A stretch of DNA of 64,000 nt from Adineta steineri (Eukaryota; Rotifera; Eurotatoria; Adinetida; Adinetidae). The notes beneath the pieces were generated by a model. That model had not been told where the DNA came from and ran no database searches. It was given only the letters and a program-made list of their open reading frames with translations. The stretch lies in the NCBI GenBank assembly GCA_905250115.1, contig CAJNOI010000048.1, forward strand, positions 248,001 to 312,000, read 5' to 3'. Shown piece after piece: positions 35,123 through 46,328 of the stretch. The position numbers and the translations under genes are program-made. Each line of letters begins with the position of its first letter. The stretch's first letter is position 1.

Positions 35123-38100
35123 ATGTTGGGAATTGGAAGTAATAATAGTGACGGTTTTTACGTTACTTTACATATTTTTTGTTATTTACTTGTTGGTGGT
35201 TGGATTTTTCTTGTTACATTCCATTTACTTGGACTATGTTATGGGTAAGATATTCGAATATAAAAGATTTATTTTTTTTTTGTTTTTCCACATATGTCTA
35301 TTTGTTTTTGAAGTGATTCAATGAGAATCAATTAAATTTATTAATCGTTTAACGAAACAGATGCATATGATGTGAATAATAACAATCAGTTATGATTCAA
35401 TCGAAATTGTACTTAAGGACAATATACGTTTAGATTCGACCTTTGATATTAGATCATAAATTGTATAGAATGATTCATAAATAAAAATGAATCATCAAAG
35501 CCACATATAGGAAATGGCATATTATGTACTACGCATCAGAAGACTAGATTACTAATAAAATTAAATCAAACTATACAACAATCAGTTTATTAATCCATAG
35601 TAATCCTTACAAAAAAAAATATTCTTTTCTGATAAGATGTCTATTTTCTTATCGATCTGCATAATCTATTCACGATATTAATATTTCTAAATACTGACTA
35701 ATACGAAAAGAAAAAAAAATCTGTATATGCTTAGATTTGATTACATCTAAATAAGTATATTATTGATATTAGTTCTTTTTCAATTGATATAATAATTTCG
35801 AGAAAAAATTTTCTTTAAAAATTAGAATACTTATATTGATTCTATCTTACTTGTAAGAATATTTAAATTGAAATGAAAGGAAATGTTTTGAACACAGTAC
35901 ATAGCAGCAATGAAAAAATAATAACATTAAGGCGGTTGTCATGGCCGTTTTTGCTTCTTCCTCTTTCTCTTAAAAGTCTATAGAACTGTTAGAAATGCAT
36001 TAACATTCTTTTTTCTTTTCTTGTTTCTTTCTGTCATTTATTTTTATTAAGAAATCGTTTCTTTTCTTTTTCTTTGCTTCGTTCTTCATGCTCAACTTTA
36101 TATTGAATCTTACCGTCAATCAGTCATTCATTCTTTTTTTATGTCTCATCTATTCTCTTTCATATGTCGTCAGACTATTAAAGATAGAAGCATATAAGTA
36201 CATATAAAACTACGGTGTCAATGAATCACTTGTATTCAAATATCCTCAGCTACTATTACCGTTGATCATGTTAATTTTTCATATTGTTTACACAATTGCT
36301 CTTACAATTAGTCTTGTTCTATCTATACTAGTCCTCGTTTTAGTTTGGCTATTTCATTTTGGTGGAATGAGTTATGGGTAAGAATGTGTTTACTTTATTT
36401 CTTTATTCACACTGTGCAAGGTTTACTTTACATAGTAACAATCGAGAGAGAGAGAGAGATTCATTTCCTGTTATTTTGCATGTAGCGAAGAGTGCACCAT
36501 ACATTTATTATTGGCAATGATTTAGTAATAAGGTCCATTTTTCTAGTTAATGTCACAGTAGTAGATCAAGAAATATAAGAACTTCTCTTTCAATCCTATT
36601 GGTTATGATTTATTACACACTTCCGAGTTGATATCAAATCAATATTTATTTTTTTTACCTGCATGACTGAATCAACAAACCATTAAAAAGTTACACAAAA
36701 TAAGATTATAGTAAAATGATCCTATATGTGTATCCATAATTCTGATCTTTCATATTACACATTGAACGTAAAATAAAAACAGTGATCATATTAAAAAGAA
36801 AAATGTTTTTTTTTATTATTATTTATGATCAAAAGAAGACTGAAAAGTGAGGTTAAAATAAATTTACAAAAGAAATCGATTGACATTATGTTCTCAGTGA
36901 AGGACGTAGACATGTTTATTTAATAAACTTCTTTGATTCATTCTGGTGAAAACTACTTGAAAGTCATTCTTACTCGAAGTAACGAAAACAGATTATAAAT
37001 ACAAACAAACTTCTATTTTTAGGTATTACAAATTTCATCGAAGAACAGTGTCAAACAATCTCAAGGAATTACCAGGAATTTCAATTATTAAACCGTTAAC
37101 ATGTATTGATTCAAATCTATATGAAAATTTAAAAACATTTTTTAATATCAAATATCCTCGTGTATGAAAATAATTTACTTCCTTAATCAATAATTTTTAT
37201 TCGTTTATTTTAGTATGAAATACTTTTTTGTGTTCAAGAGCATAATAATGACTTGATTAATATGGTCGAAGGACTTCGAGCTCAATATCCACATGTTGAA
37301 TCACAATTATTTGTTGGTATGTATATCAATATAAAATAGTTATTGAAAAAAAAACTCAAATAGAGAAAGGAAATTACTGATGACAATGATCAGGAAAATC
37401 ATAATTCATCATCTATGTCAAGAATGTGAAAATGAATCTTTTCATGCAAATACATAGAAAAGGAAAATATTTTAAATCGTAGTCAATAATATTTATATAA
37501 ATTGGTTTTAATTTTTTTGAAAATAGGTTCACAACAATATTCACCCGGTGATGAATTATCCAAATCAGAAACAACAGACATAAAAAATCCGAAAATATTT
37601 AATATGTTATCAGCATATGAAAAAGCTCAATATCCGTTATTTTTAATATCAGATAGTGGTTTAATGATGCGTGAAGATACACTATACGATATGGCCTTAT
37701 GCATGATTGATGATGTTGGCCTTGTTCATCAAATGCCATTTACCTGTGATAGAAAAGGTTTTGCTGGATCAGTTGAAAAGGTAAAAAAAAAAGAAAACAT
37801 TGAATTGTCACGTGTCAATAGAATTTGTTTTTTTCTATAGGTTTATTTTGGTACACAACATGCTCGTATGTATATGACAATAAATTTTATTGGTATAAAT
37901 TGTGTAACGGGAATGTCATGCTTAATCCGGAAAGAAACTATTGATCGAGTGGGTGGTTTAAAAGCTTTTGGTAATTATATAGCTGAAGATTACTATATTG
38001 CATATGAAGTAGCTAAACAAGGTTGGAAAATACGTGTAGCGCCAATTCCGGCTCTACAAAATTCTGGTGATTATTCTTTATCAATATGGATTGAACGAAT

Positions 38101-38619
38101 GATTCGATGGTGTAAATTAAGAATGCGTTTAAGTCCATTAGCTTATATAGAACCATTACAAGAATGTTTTTCTTCAGCAATATTAGCTGGTATTGTTACA
38201 AATTATTTATTTGAATGGAATGCTCTTGTTGTTGCTGCTTGTCATATTTTGCTATGGTTTCTTTTTGATTATTTTATGCTTCGAATAACACAAGTATGTA
38301 ACTACAATAAACAAGAAGAAAAAACAATGAAATAAAATTTTAATAATTATTATTATTATATTTTTTCTTTGTTTTCTAGGGTGGTCCATTGCCTTTTTCG
38401 AAATTTGAATTTGCAATAGCGTGGCTTGTTCGTGAACTTTCATCATTTTACATCTATTTTAAAGCATTTACGGGCTCATCGACGATTAGATGGAGAGGCA
38501 AAGAATATCGTTTGGGATCAGGTACAAGAGCTGAAGAAGTGCAATCGTCACCTTTAATACCAGTACCTACTATTGTTGTTGAAACAATACCCACATCGCC
38601 TACACCTAGTTCTGCATAA
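35123..38619 (+). CDS. UGCG: Ceramide glucosyltransferase, with two candidate first exons
   Basis: The main model has six exons: 36268-36377, 37023-37161, 37214-37316, 37527-37780, 37841-38293 and 38380-38619, encoding 432 aa. A second candidate first exon lies at 35123-35244 and ends in the same phase and wording (TAT GG before GTAAG). UGCG transfers glucose from UDP-glucose to ceramide on the cytosolic face of the Golgi (family GT21). Visible: an N-terminal membrane helix, LPGISIIKPL, NPKIFNM, the D2 motif in ISDSG (about 160), CVTGMSC, the D3 motif in IAEDYY (about 252), RMIRW (about 288-292, the (R/Q)xxRW motif), and C-terminal hydrophobic segments with WRGKEYRLGSGTRAEE. The human D1 aspartate lies in VQDHDDP; here the segment reads VQEHNND, so D1 is not conserved at the aligned place. 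A Thr/Pro-rich tail is extra. Confidence 0.94.
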
Positions 38620-39709
38620 CCAACAGCATGATCACATCTCTTATCGTCTTGAATAACTTCAAAAATAAGTGTCTCCCATCGACTTTTGTTTTTCTTTCAT
38701 TGTTGTTTTCTTTTTTTAATATACGTGCTGGTCACGTTACGCTCATAATGTCATCGAAGTCGATAATGGCAATAATATTATTTACTGGAGACATTATTTG
38801 TACGAGAATTTACACGCTAAATTAGCATTTATTATTATTAATTTAACAAATATTTTCGTTTCTTTTCTATGTTGATGGTATGAATCAATTTTGTTTCTTG
38901 TTTTTTGGTGTTTTTCTTTCCTTTTTCGGCCTTATACTTTTTGTTGTCTTTTATATATATATTTGGTGATTATTATCTTATGAAAAGAAGAAGAGAGATG
39001 AAATATTTAAAACAACTATATATTAGAATAATACAAAAAGAAAAAATACCAGTGACAGTACACATTCATATGAAAAATGTAATCATAAATAATAAACGTG
39101 ATTGTATGATGAAAATGAGAATATTTTGTGAATAAGAAATATGGCATCAAAAGAAGTACATTATAATTTATAAGTAAAAATAGTTGTTTTTTTTTCTCTC
39201 TTGAAGTAAAAATATCTTCTCTGAAATTTATAATTAGTTTAATTAATGACTACTATTAACTCAGTCATTCTAATAGAACTTATTTCATTTTCTTTTTGTA
39301 ATAAAATCTGATTATACCTCATATTTCTCTTGCTTGATAGAACTAATGGCTTAACATTTTCGATACTTCTTAGTAACATAACAACTTTGTTCTATTTTTA
39401 TCGACAAATGTTTACATTAAGCTTAACACAAACTACGGATTTTATATCGATTCTGAATTGAGATACATAGAGTATTAGTAATAATTATTATATTTTATCT
39501 GATTGAATATTTCAATTTATAACAAATTAAAATAATTTAATGAGGATGAAGATGTTCTATTAAAATATAAAACAAATAATAAGCACAAAATAATGCTAAA
39601 AGAACGATGTATGTTGTTTATTTAATAAGATATTCGATGGATATTTGTTTTAATCATCTATAAACAGAAAAGAAAATTTATGTTTATTTAATATAATATT
39701 TTCTTCTAG
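38620..39709. other. Intergenic region, 1.1 kb
   Basis: Lies between the convergent ends of UGCG and the myristoylation-candidate gene. T-rich, no feature seen. Confidence 0.35.
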
Positions 39710-40252
39710 TTACCATTCATTACTTGCTTGTAATTCATCTTGTTGTTCACTTTCAGTTTCGTGTTTACTATTGGGAACGACCGTTATTGTTGTTGTTATT
39801 CTCTCATTTGTAGATTGTTCAACCGTATCCACTTGATTTTCTTCTTCATTACAAGTTGATATAATAGAACAAGCTGTATCCCGTGAAATAATACCACGTC
39901 GAATACATGCATCTCGAAATTCTAGTACATCTTTACTTGGTGCATCGGATTGACGACGTGAAGTTGTTAGACCATTAAGAGAATCATAGGATAGATTACA
40001 TCCAGGACCAATAACAAGTTTTCTAATATATGCTGATGATGGTATTATATCACCGTCTGTGCTTGTATATTTGTCCATCACTGCATCGGCTGATTTTTTA
40101 TTTGAAACATGTTCCTTCTTTTTTGTTTTTCTTTCAAGTGTTGATGCTTTCTTAAGATAATGATTGTTTGAAACTGTAGTTGCTTCTTTTTCTTGTCCAC
40201 TTAATTTTTTCGAGATTGTTGTATGTGTGTTTTTACCTAATTTAGCACCCAT
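39710..40252 (-). CDS. Uncharacterised protein with candidate N-myristoylation signal
   Basis: A single-exon ORF of 180 aa. It begins MGAKLGKNTHTTISKK: Gly2 followed by a basic stretch fits N-myristoylation plus electrostatic membrane binding, although position 6 is Gly, not the preferred Ser/Thr. The first 60 residues are rich in Lys and Ser/Thr. The middle has a compact hydrophobic segment, SSAYIRKLVIGPGCNLSYDSL, then DVLEFRDACIRRGIISRDTACSIIS, which could be amphipathic helices. The C-terminus is acidic and Gln-rich. No family recognised. It reads like an intrinsically disordered membrane-associated adaptor (inference). Codon use resembles neighbouring genes. Confidence 0.6.
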   Translation of the reverse strand: MGAKLGKNTHTTISKKLSGQEKEATTVSNNHYLKKASTLERKTKKKEHVSNKKSADAVMDKYTSTDGDIIPSSAYIRKLVIGPGCNLSYDSLNGLTTSRRQSDAPSKDVLEFRDACIRRGIISRDTACSIISTCNEEENQVDTVEQSTNERITTTITVVPNSKHETESEQQDELQASNEW

Positions 40253-40723
40253 GAGTTGTATATTTTAAAGATCGATTGATATGATGTACAAATACCCAAG
40301 ATACAATCAACAGCAATGATATACGAAAAATGAATTGGGTATATCTGAGAATAAAGAGCCGCAAGAAAAAAGAGAATGTAAAGATAACGATGAAATGTAA
40401 ATGTACGTGTGTATCAGAAAATGAATGTTTCTTATACAATTATTTGAGTACCATATTCATAATAAGAAGAAAAACGAACGAAACAATGATGATATCATTC
40501 TTTACATAAATACTTATTTACAGATGAGAATATTATTCATTGCATATGACAACAAAAAAAGATGAAACAGTCCTATAGAATAAAGCAATTGAAAACGTGA
40601 AAATATGTTGCGCTTGACCTTTGCTACTTAGTTGCATCTTTTGCCCTCATACACTTTTTTCTGATCTGTCGTACATGTCTTGCGTCTCTTTATCAATTTC
40701 ATCTATATATCTCGGTAAAAAAT

Positions 40724-41065
40724 TGTCAAATTATACTTTATTATGTCAGATTATAATCGAATTTTTGGGCAACAAAATTAGGATTATAATCGATTGAAAT
40801 CTTTCAAATCAACAATAATTCGATTTCTAATCAAAAAATAATCTTCTAAATCAAATATAATTTTGATTAAAATCATGTAGTTCTGATTAAAAATAAAGTA
40901 AATCAAGTTTGTATGATTTTAATCAAAATTATATTTGATTTACGAGATTATTGTTTAATTAGAAATCGAATTATTGTTGATTTGAAAGATTTCAATCGAT
41001 TATAATCCTAATTCTGTTGCCCAAAAATTCGATTATAATCTGACATAATGAAGTATAATTTGACA
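40724..41065. mobile_element. Foldback element with 153-bp arms
   Basis: The arms 40724-40876 and 40913-41065 are inverted copies with only a handful of differences, separated by a 36-nt loop. Ends are TGTCAAATTATACTT. The whole unit is 342 bp and would fold into one long hairpin. No coding content. It splits the left copy of the direct repeat described at 40670-42022, so it inserted later. No clear target duplication was found. Confidence 0.8.
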
Positions 41066-41360
41066 TATTTTCATTGGGTATATATACTCGTGTTTTTTTC
41101 TGAATAAAATCAGCGATTTTCCTCGTCTTCCACTTCATCTTTTCACATTATTTAACGGGAACCTTCATCAGCTTGTTGTAAAAATCAACGTTACAACGAG
41201 AGTTACTGGATATCAAGTAACCGAAATCGTCGAGAATTACTGATTTGAAGAAGCCGAGCAACGTCAAGAATTACGAATTATATAAGTGAATACGAACTAC
41301 TGGGACAACTGTAAATCTGAAGCAGACCACAATATAAGATCATCTAATTGAAGATAGAAA

Positions 41361-41654
41361 ATGTTTCCATGCTATACATGCTATACAGAAATAAACTTTC
41401 GTGAAGATGTCGAACTGCCATCAGCAAAATTGACGATAATGTATAAAATAGTTTGTGAATCTGAAAGAGATATTTACATAATAAAATCGTTAGATATATG
41501 TGTAGATGGAGGAAATATAAATACAGTGGCGTTATGTGATTGCCTAAAAGACTTTACAGATAGTAAAGTGGATAAACCTTATGACCATGCTGATCTCAGA
41601 AATGAACTATTATTATCAATAAATCAGCTTATAAGTAATGGTAATATGCAATAA
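41361..41654 (+). CDS. Hypothetical ORF inside the repeat block
   Basis: 97 codons from an ATG, starting MFPCYTCYTEI. Acidic and hydrophilic, with several Cys and no recognised motif. It lies between the two direct repeats and could be a remnant of the element's protein or chance. No homology can be given. Confidence 0.25.
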   Translation: MFPCYTCYTEINFREDVELPSAKLTIMYKIVCESERDIYIIKSLDICVDGGNINTVALCDCLKDFTDSKVDKPYDHADLRNELLLSINQLISNGNMQ

Positions 41655-42373
41655 TCTCCGACATGAAACCTGTATTGACTCGTTAACGTCAGTGGAAGTG
41701 GAAAGAACGGCTGTTGGTTTTCTATGGTATTATCGGAAATCAATTGACACTTTACAAAAAAAATATACGTTTTTCTTTTCTTCTGGTTTTCTCCGTGTTA
41801 CATTCATTCGTTCGTGCTTTTTTTTATCTTATATTAATTCTTTTTGGGGATCAGGGCGGTCTCTTGGTTCAGAGAAGAAGGTGTTACATAGCTTTATCTT
41901 TCTCTGTCATACATTTGTTTCTTCTCTTTATCAATTCTACTTATATATACTCGTGTTTTTTCTGGGCAAAATCACCGATTTTCTTTGTCTTCCACTTCAT
42001 CTCTTCACATTAGTTAACTATCTTAAATATGCATATCCTGTTGTAATATTTTTGGTTAATATTTAATAAATTTAAATTCGTTTAATTATATATTTGAGAA
42101 AATGCTAAAACGAAAAGTTTCTCTTATTCAAATAATATGTGACAAATGAATAAAGCTAATTTCCTTTGATTTAATTACATAAATTATAACTGAACTGAGA
42201 GAGATAGTTTAAGACATCTATATTTATTAAATCTCGTAATGGAGACTTGTACATTTGCTCCTGTTGGCCAAAAACGCTCCTATATACATAGAAAAAAAGA
42301 AAGAACAAAAATAAAAGTAATGCTAATCATCATTTGACATTAGAGTAGTAGTATATCATTTTCAATATACAAC

Positions 42374-42882
42374 ATGACATCATGGTCATTATTTCGCATC
42401 ATCTGTTTATTTCATGCTTGCATCAATGTTATGATGGGTTCATCTATGGTGCTTAGTATAAGTACAGTTTCTCGTTTAGCACATGTTGAAGAAGTGACAA
42501 AAAAATTACACTTAACTGATGACGATGAGAAATCTCGATTGATACAAACATCAGAATCTTTAGTTGGCATGATGCTGATCTTTATTGGTATTCTTCTTTA
42601 TATGATATCTTATCTTGAGGACATAGCATTTCAACGGTAAAAATTTAATCAAAGATTTATTATTGAAACATTTCTTTATTTATTCAATGTAGATATTTTT
42701 CTAAAGGTTGTATTTTAATCCATGTATTATTAGCCAGTTGGAGAATATTTGTTGAAGCTCAAGTTCAAACATTACAAAAAGATGTTAAAGGACAAATTAT
42801 TATGGATTTAATCTTTGCTGGAACATGGTTGACAATCCTCTTTCGTAATCGATATCAAAACAAAATAGTGAAGAATAAATGA
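42374..42882 (+). CDS. Small multi-pass membrane protein, uncharacterised
   Basis: Two exons, 42374-42636 and 42693-42882, join in phase 2 to encode 150 aa. Four hydrophobic segments are visible: FRIICLFHACINVMMGSSMVL, LVGMMLIFIGILLYMISY, GCILIHVLLASWRIFVEA and a final IIMDLIFAGTWLTILF followed by a basic end (RNRYQNKIVKNK). The last residues are KNK rather than a clean KKxx retention signal. The four-helix layout recalls small ER proteins of the ERG28 sort, but I cannot match specific residues and would not assign it. Start ATG at 42374 sits directly before the first helix. Confidence 0.7.
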
Positions 42883-43034
42883 ATTGTCATTTAAGAAGTA
42901 GTAAAACTATTTTGATAAATAATTACAAAGTATAGAGTTTATTATTTATATTTGCTACAATTCTACATAGATGATGGATTTTAAAAACGATAATTAGTGT
43001 GACATATTAAATACATTAAAATTGAAGTATCTAG

Positions 43035-44214
43035 TTAATCAATATATTCTTCATACTCTGGCCATCTACTATTTGTTTGAGTACCTATATAATAAGAAAA
43101 TATATCGTATATAACGTCATGAAAAAAAAAATAATATACCATAATTTTGATCCCACCATATTAAATCTTGTAAAGAATCATGTACTAATAGAGAAGCTTT
43201 AAAATTTGCATTCATTGTTTTCAAAATTGAACTAGAAAAAACAAAATAAAAATACTTTTTTATGTTCATTAACTAATGTCTTACTTATCTATTGTTGCTA
43301 TTTCTAATATTTTTGCATATTCATCGTATGTTTCTTTAAAGAAATCTAATCGTCTTTTTTCAAAAGCTTGTGTACGTTCAAAAATAGTTTTCATTGTTGA
43401 TTCATAATTTGGTCGTTGTTCTCGAGCTTCATTAATCGCTTGTTGATATTTTGTTCTAGTAAAAACAATTTCACGTCTTGCTGTATCAGCTTTATCGGCT
43501 AATTTTTTTCGTTGTTCACCTGATGATTTACTTTCAGCATCATCAACTAATTTAGATGATTTACATGCTAAATAATAAATTGATTTATTTTCAGCTTCAC
43601 TAGCTAATTTAGATGCTTTACATGCTGAATAATACATTGATTTACATTCAGATATTTTATCTAATAATTTATTCCAAGATTTTTGTGCATCAAGAAAATC
43701 TCGTTCAAATTCTTTTGTTTTTTTATAATGTAATAAATATCTTTCATAATGTTCCTTACGCCATTGTCGAAGATTTGGTATCAATGATTCACTTAATGAT
43801 GCCGATAAAGTTGAATGAACATAAGCCATTGGTTCACCTATTGATAATTGTTTGATTATAATACAAAGAAAAAGAAAATATCTTACCAGTTGTTGCAAGT
43901 TGATCCCAAACTTTTTTATTTGTTCCATATTCTTGAGATTTTGATAGTTCATTACGCCATTTATATGACCAATGACGTGATTGATTTGCATAAGCTAATT
44001 CAATTTGTGCTCGTTCATCAAACATATCAGCAAGTTGTTGAGCTAGATCATGTCCATTTTCACATCGTTTTAAAACAATAGAATAAGCACCTGGTTCAAA
44101 AAATCCTCGTCCATATGTAGAATTAGTTGCTAAAGATGCAGACCTAATTCTAGTAGTATTGGATATGATTGGTGATGATGGTGGTGCAATATATTTACGA
44201 TTAAATAAACTCAT
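43035..44214 (-). CDS. PACSIN: PACSIN/syndapin F-BAR protein lacking SH3
   Basis: Four exons: 43887-44214, 43285-43837, 43140-43231 and 43035-43084, encoding 340 aa, with phases 1, 2 and 1. PACSINs bend membranes in endocytosis by means of a dimeric F-BAR domain and recruit dynamin and N-WASP through SH3. The F-BAR domain is recognisable: FFEPGAYSIVLKRCENGHDL, RAQIELAYANQSRHW, the long coiled helices with ACKASKLASEAENKS and EQRKKLADKAD, and FEKRRLDFFKE. The last exon ends RWPEYEEYID, which aligns with the end of the PACSIN F-BAR (NWPQFEEW), and then stops. Linker, NPF motifs and SH3 are absent. A repeated segment, YYxACKxSKLxxxAExKS, is duplicated in tandem within the helix (about residues 205-235). 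An N-terminal 35-residue Ser/Pro-rich extension precedes the domain. Confidence 0.92.
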
Positions 44215-46040
44215 GTTGAAACAACGTCATATTACGATGTTACTAATTTTTGATCTAAATATATGAAGAAAGGAATCATGATGGTAATACAAAAAAAGAA
44301 TAAAAGAATTTGTTCTTTTCTCACTCATTTAATCGATTAAGAGAAAAAAAATGTACTTTACGAACGTATGAGATTAATTGCATTGGTTCTTGATAATCTT
44401 TTAAGATGACCGCAGTGAACTATTATTTATGAAAAAAAGAAAAATCATTATTTTGAATTTATCATAATTTCTGGTTTGTCTTTTTTGCAATAAACATATG
44501 CAAACATATGTGTAGTAGTAAAAATAGTAAAAAACAATATGTTATAATGTGCGTGACTTTTTTTTCTTAGCAATTGATATAATCAATACATACAGATGTA
44601 TATAATTGGTAAATAAAATTACATGACAAACTATGAATGATCATATTTAGAATTATATTTTTGAACATCTTCGTTTCTCTAAACAGTTTATTATAATAAT
44701 AATGAATTTAAAAGACTGGTTCGATTCTCTAATGACATAAAAAATTAATTATATCTGCTGTCTAATTGAATAGACAAAAGAAAACTAAGAATATATAGCA
44801 CATAACAGACGTAATAATTTTGTCTCTGTTTAGTTTCGATTGATGGCAAATTGAGCAGAATGATAAAAGAATTTATGTAAAAGTTTGCTAATAAAGTAGA
44901 TAATTTCTTAAATCGAAGTATTTTTCCGTAGAAGTGACAGAAAAATATAAATTCAAAACCTTTTTTTTTATATATGCGTAGGATGTCACGCGGATTTCTT
45001 AATGTTCTTCAAATGGTTTAATTTGACTTTTTAAGTGAAGGATTGAGTACATATATTTTCATATTATGTCCGTGATCAAAAGAGAATAAACTTCAATGTA
45101 GAGCACATATGACCATGAGTATCTCTCATGTCAGACTAGTGTAAAACTGAAGAGATGTGTTTAGAATTTACGCAGCTGCCTACACATTCAAGTTCTATAA
45201 TAACACTATAAAAGAAGACATAATAAAATTTATACTATTCATGATGAATGACTTATATATCTGTCATGACTTCTTTTGTCTTACAATAGCCAGGCATTCT
45301 TTTAATTATCCCAATCAATATTATACTGTTACAGGCATAAATAAAAGATTAGTCACCATGTAGAAATAGTTTAGAAAAATGATTGATAAATTTTCCTAGG
45401 TAGTTAATTCTTCAAAGTATTCTGCATTGTCAACTTTCTTTACTTTGAAATATTTCATTAAATGTTCTCTTTTCTTAATGATAGACAGTCTTATTCTTTT
45501 AATAAACTTATTTGACAAGTAACAAAGGAAGTAGTAATACCTAAATAAATACAGACAAATTAATTCTCGAAGATTATTTAGTATAATCTTTAGAATAGCA
45601 TATATATATTATTCTTGCGTTAATAATTTCAGAAAAATAAAGAAGTTAACTTCATAGAATAGACATTCTTTTTATTTGTTATAAAATATACAATAGATCA
45701 TATATGATGCAGAAAAAATGCAGTACTTAAAATAAACTTAAAGTATTCGAGACATCTCATAGAATATTTTATTATATTCTCATAAAATTCTTTTATTTTT
45801 ATTATTAACAAGTGCATACATAGTTTTATTTTTATATTGAAATCAACTATAAGAACATTCTAATAAAACACTATATATATAGTTTCTGTTTTTATTATAA
45901 CTGCTTCAGTATATGAGAGTGATATCTCAGACAATACTTTACATTTATTTAATTTATACATGTATATAAACATTCATCGTAATACTTTAGAATTTTACAT
46001 TAGCAAAACTTTATGATTGATTAATCAAATATTATTAAAA
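44215..46040. other. Intergenic region, 1.8 kb
   Basis: Divergent promoter region between PACSIN and the small secreted protein. AT-rich, no repeat or RNA gene seen. Confidence 0.35.
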
Positions 46041-46328
46041 ATGTATAGATTTTCAATTTATTTACTGCTTTTATTATTTCTCAATGATCAAATCAATAGT
46101 CAAAGTTCTATAACTCCAAGTTATCAACGTTTAGCATCATTATATTGTTATATTGATGATTATTCAACATGGACAGAAGAAGAAACATCGTTAAATTATT
46201 TTTTACAATTTGCTCGTTATTTTAATCTTGATTCCAGTCGAATTGAACAAGAACTAGAACGATACCGTTTACAACATGAATGTTTAAGAGCACTTGAACG
46301 TCTTCCTATTATCATGGGAAAGGGATAA
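46041..46328 (+). CDS. Small secreted protein
   Basis: 95 aa from the ATG at 46041; an in-frame TTG eight codons upstream is not used. Residues 1-21 are a classic signal peptide (MYRFSIYLLLLLFLNDQINSQ). The mature part has two Cys and amphipathic segments (TSLNYFLQFARYFNL; RIEQELERYRLQHECLRALERLP) and ends IIMGKG. Dibasic prohormone sites are lacking, so a neuropeptide precursor is not supported. No family recognised. Single exon. Confidence 0.6.
   Translation: MYRFSIYLLLLLFLNDQINSQSSITPSYQRLASLYCYIDDYSTWTEEETSLNYFLQFARYFNLDSSRIEQELERYRLQHECLRALERLPIIMGKG

Larger units (their letters stand above)
40670..42022. mobile_element. Direct-repeat pair, possible LTR-element remnant
   Basis: Text around 41076-41155 (TATATACTCGTG, then CGATTTTCCTCGTCTTCCAC and TTCACATTA) recurs at 41943-42022. 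The 5' continuation at about 40670-40715 (GTCTCTTTATCAATT) matches 41908-41940 (TTCTCTTTATCAATT). So one repeat is intact on the right, and the left one is split by the 342-bp foldback element. About 0.75 kb lies between, with a 97-codon ORF. Direct repeats around a short interior suggest a deleted LTR retroelement, but no gag/pol motif, primer-binding site or polypurine tract was identified. Confidence 0.45.
40253..42373. other. Repeat-rich intergenic region, 2.1 kb
   Basis: Holds the direct repeats at about 40670-41155 and 41890-42022, the foldback element inside the first, and the ORF at 41361-41654 between them. No cellular gene recognised. Confidence 0.5.

Noticed and set aside
41638..42066. 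142-codon hydrophobic ORF over the right direct repeat
   Set aside because: T-rich sequence translates to Phe/Leu-rich strings in several frames at once (another ORF overlaps at 41714-42013), so it is not evidence for a gene.
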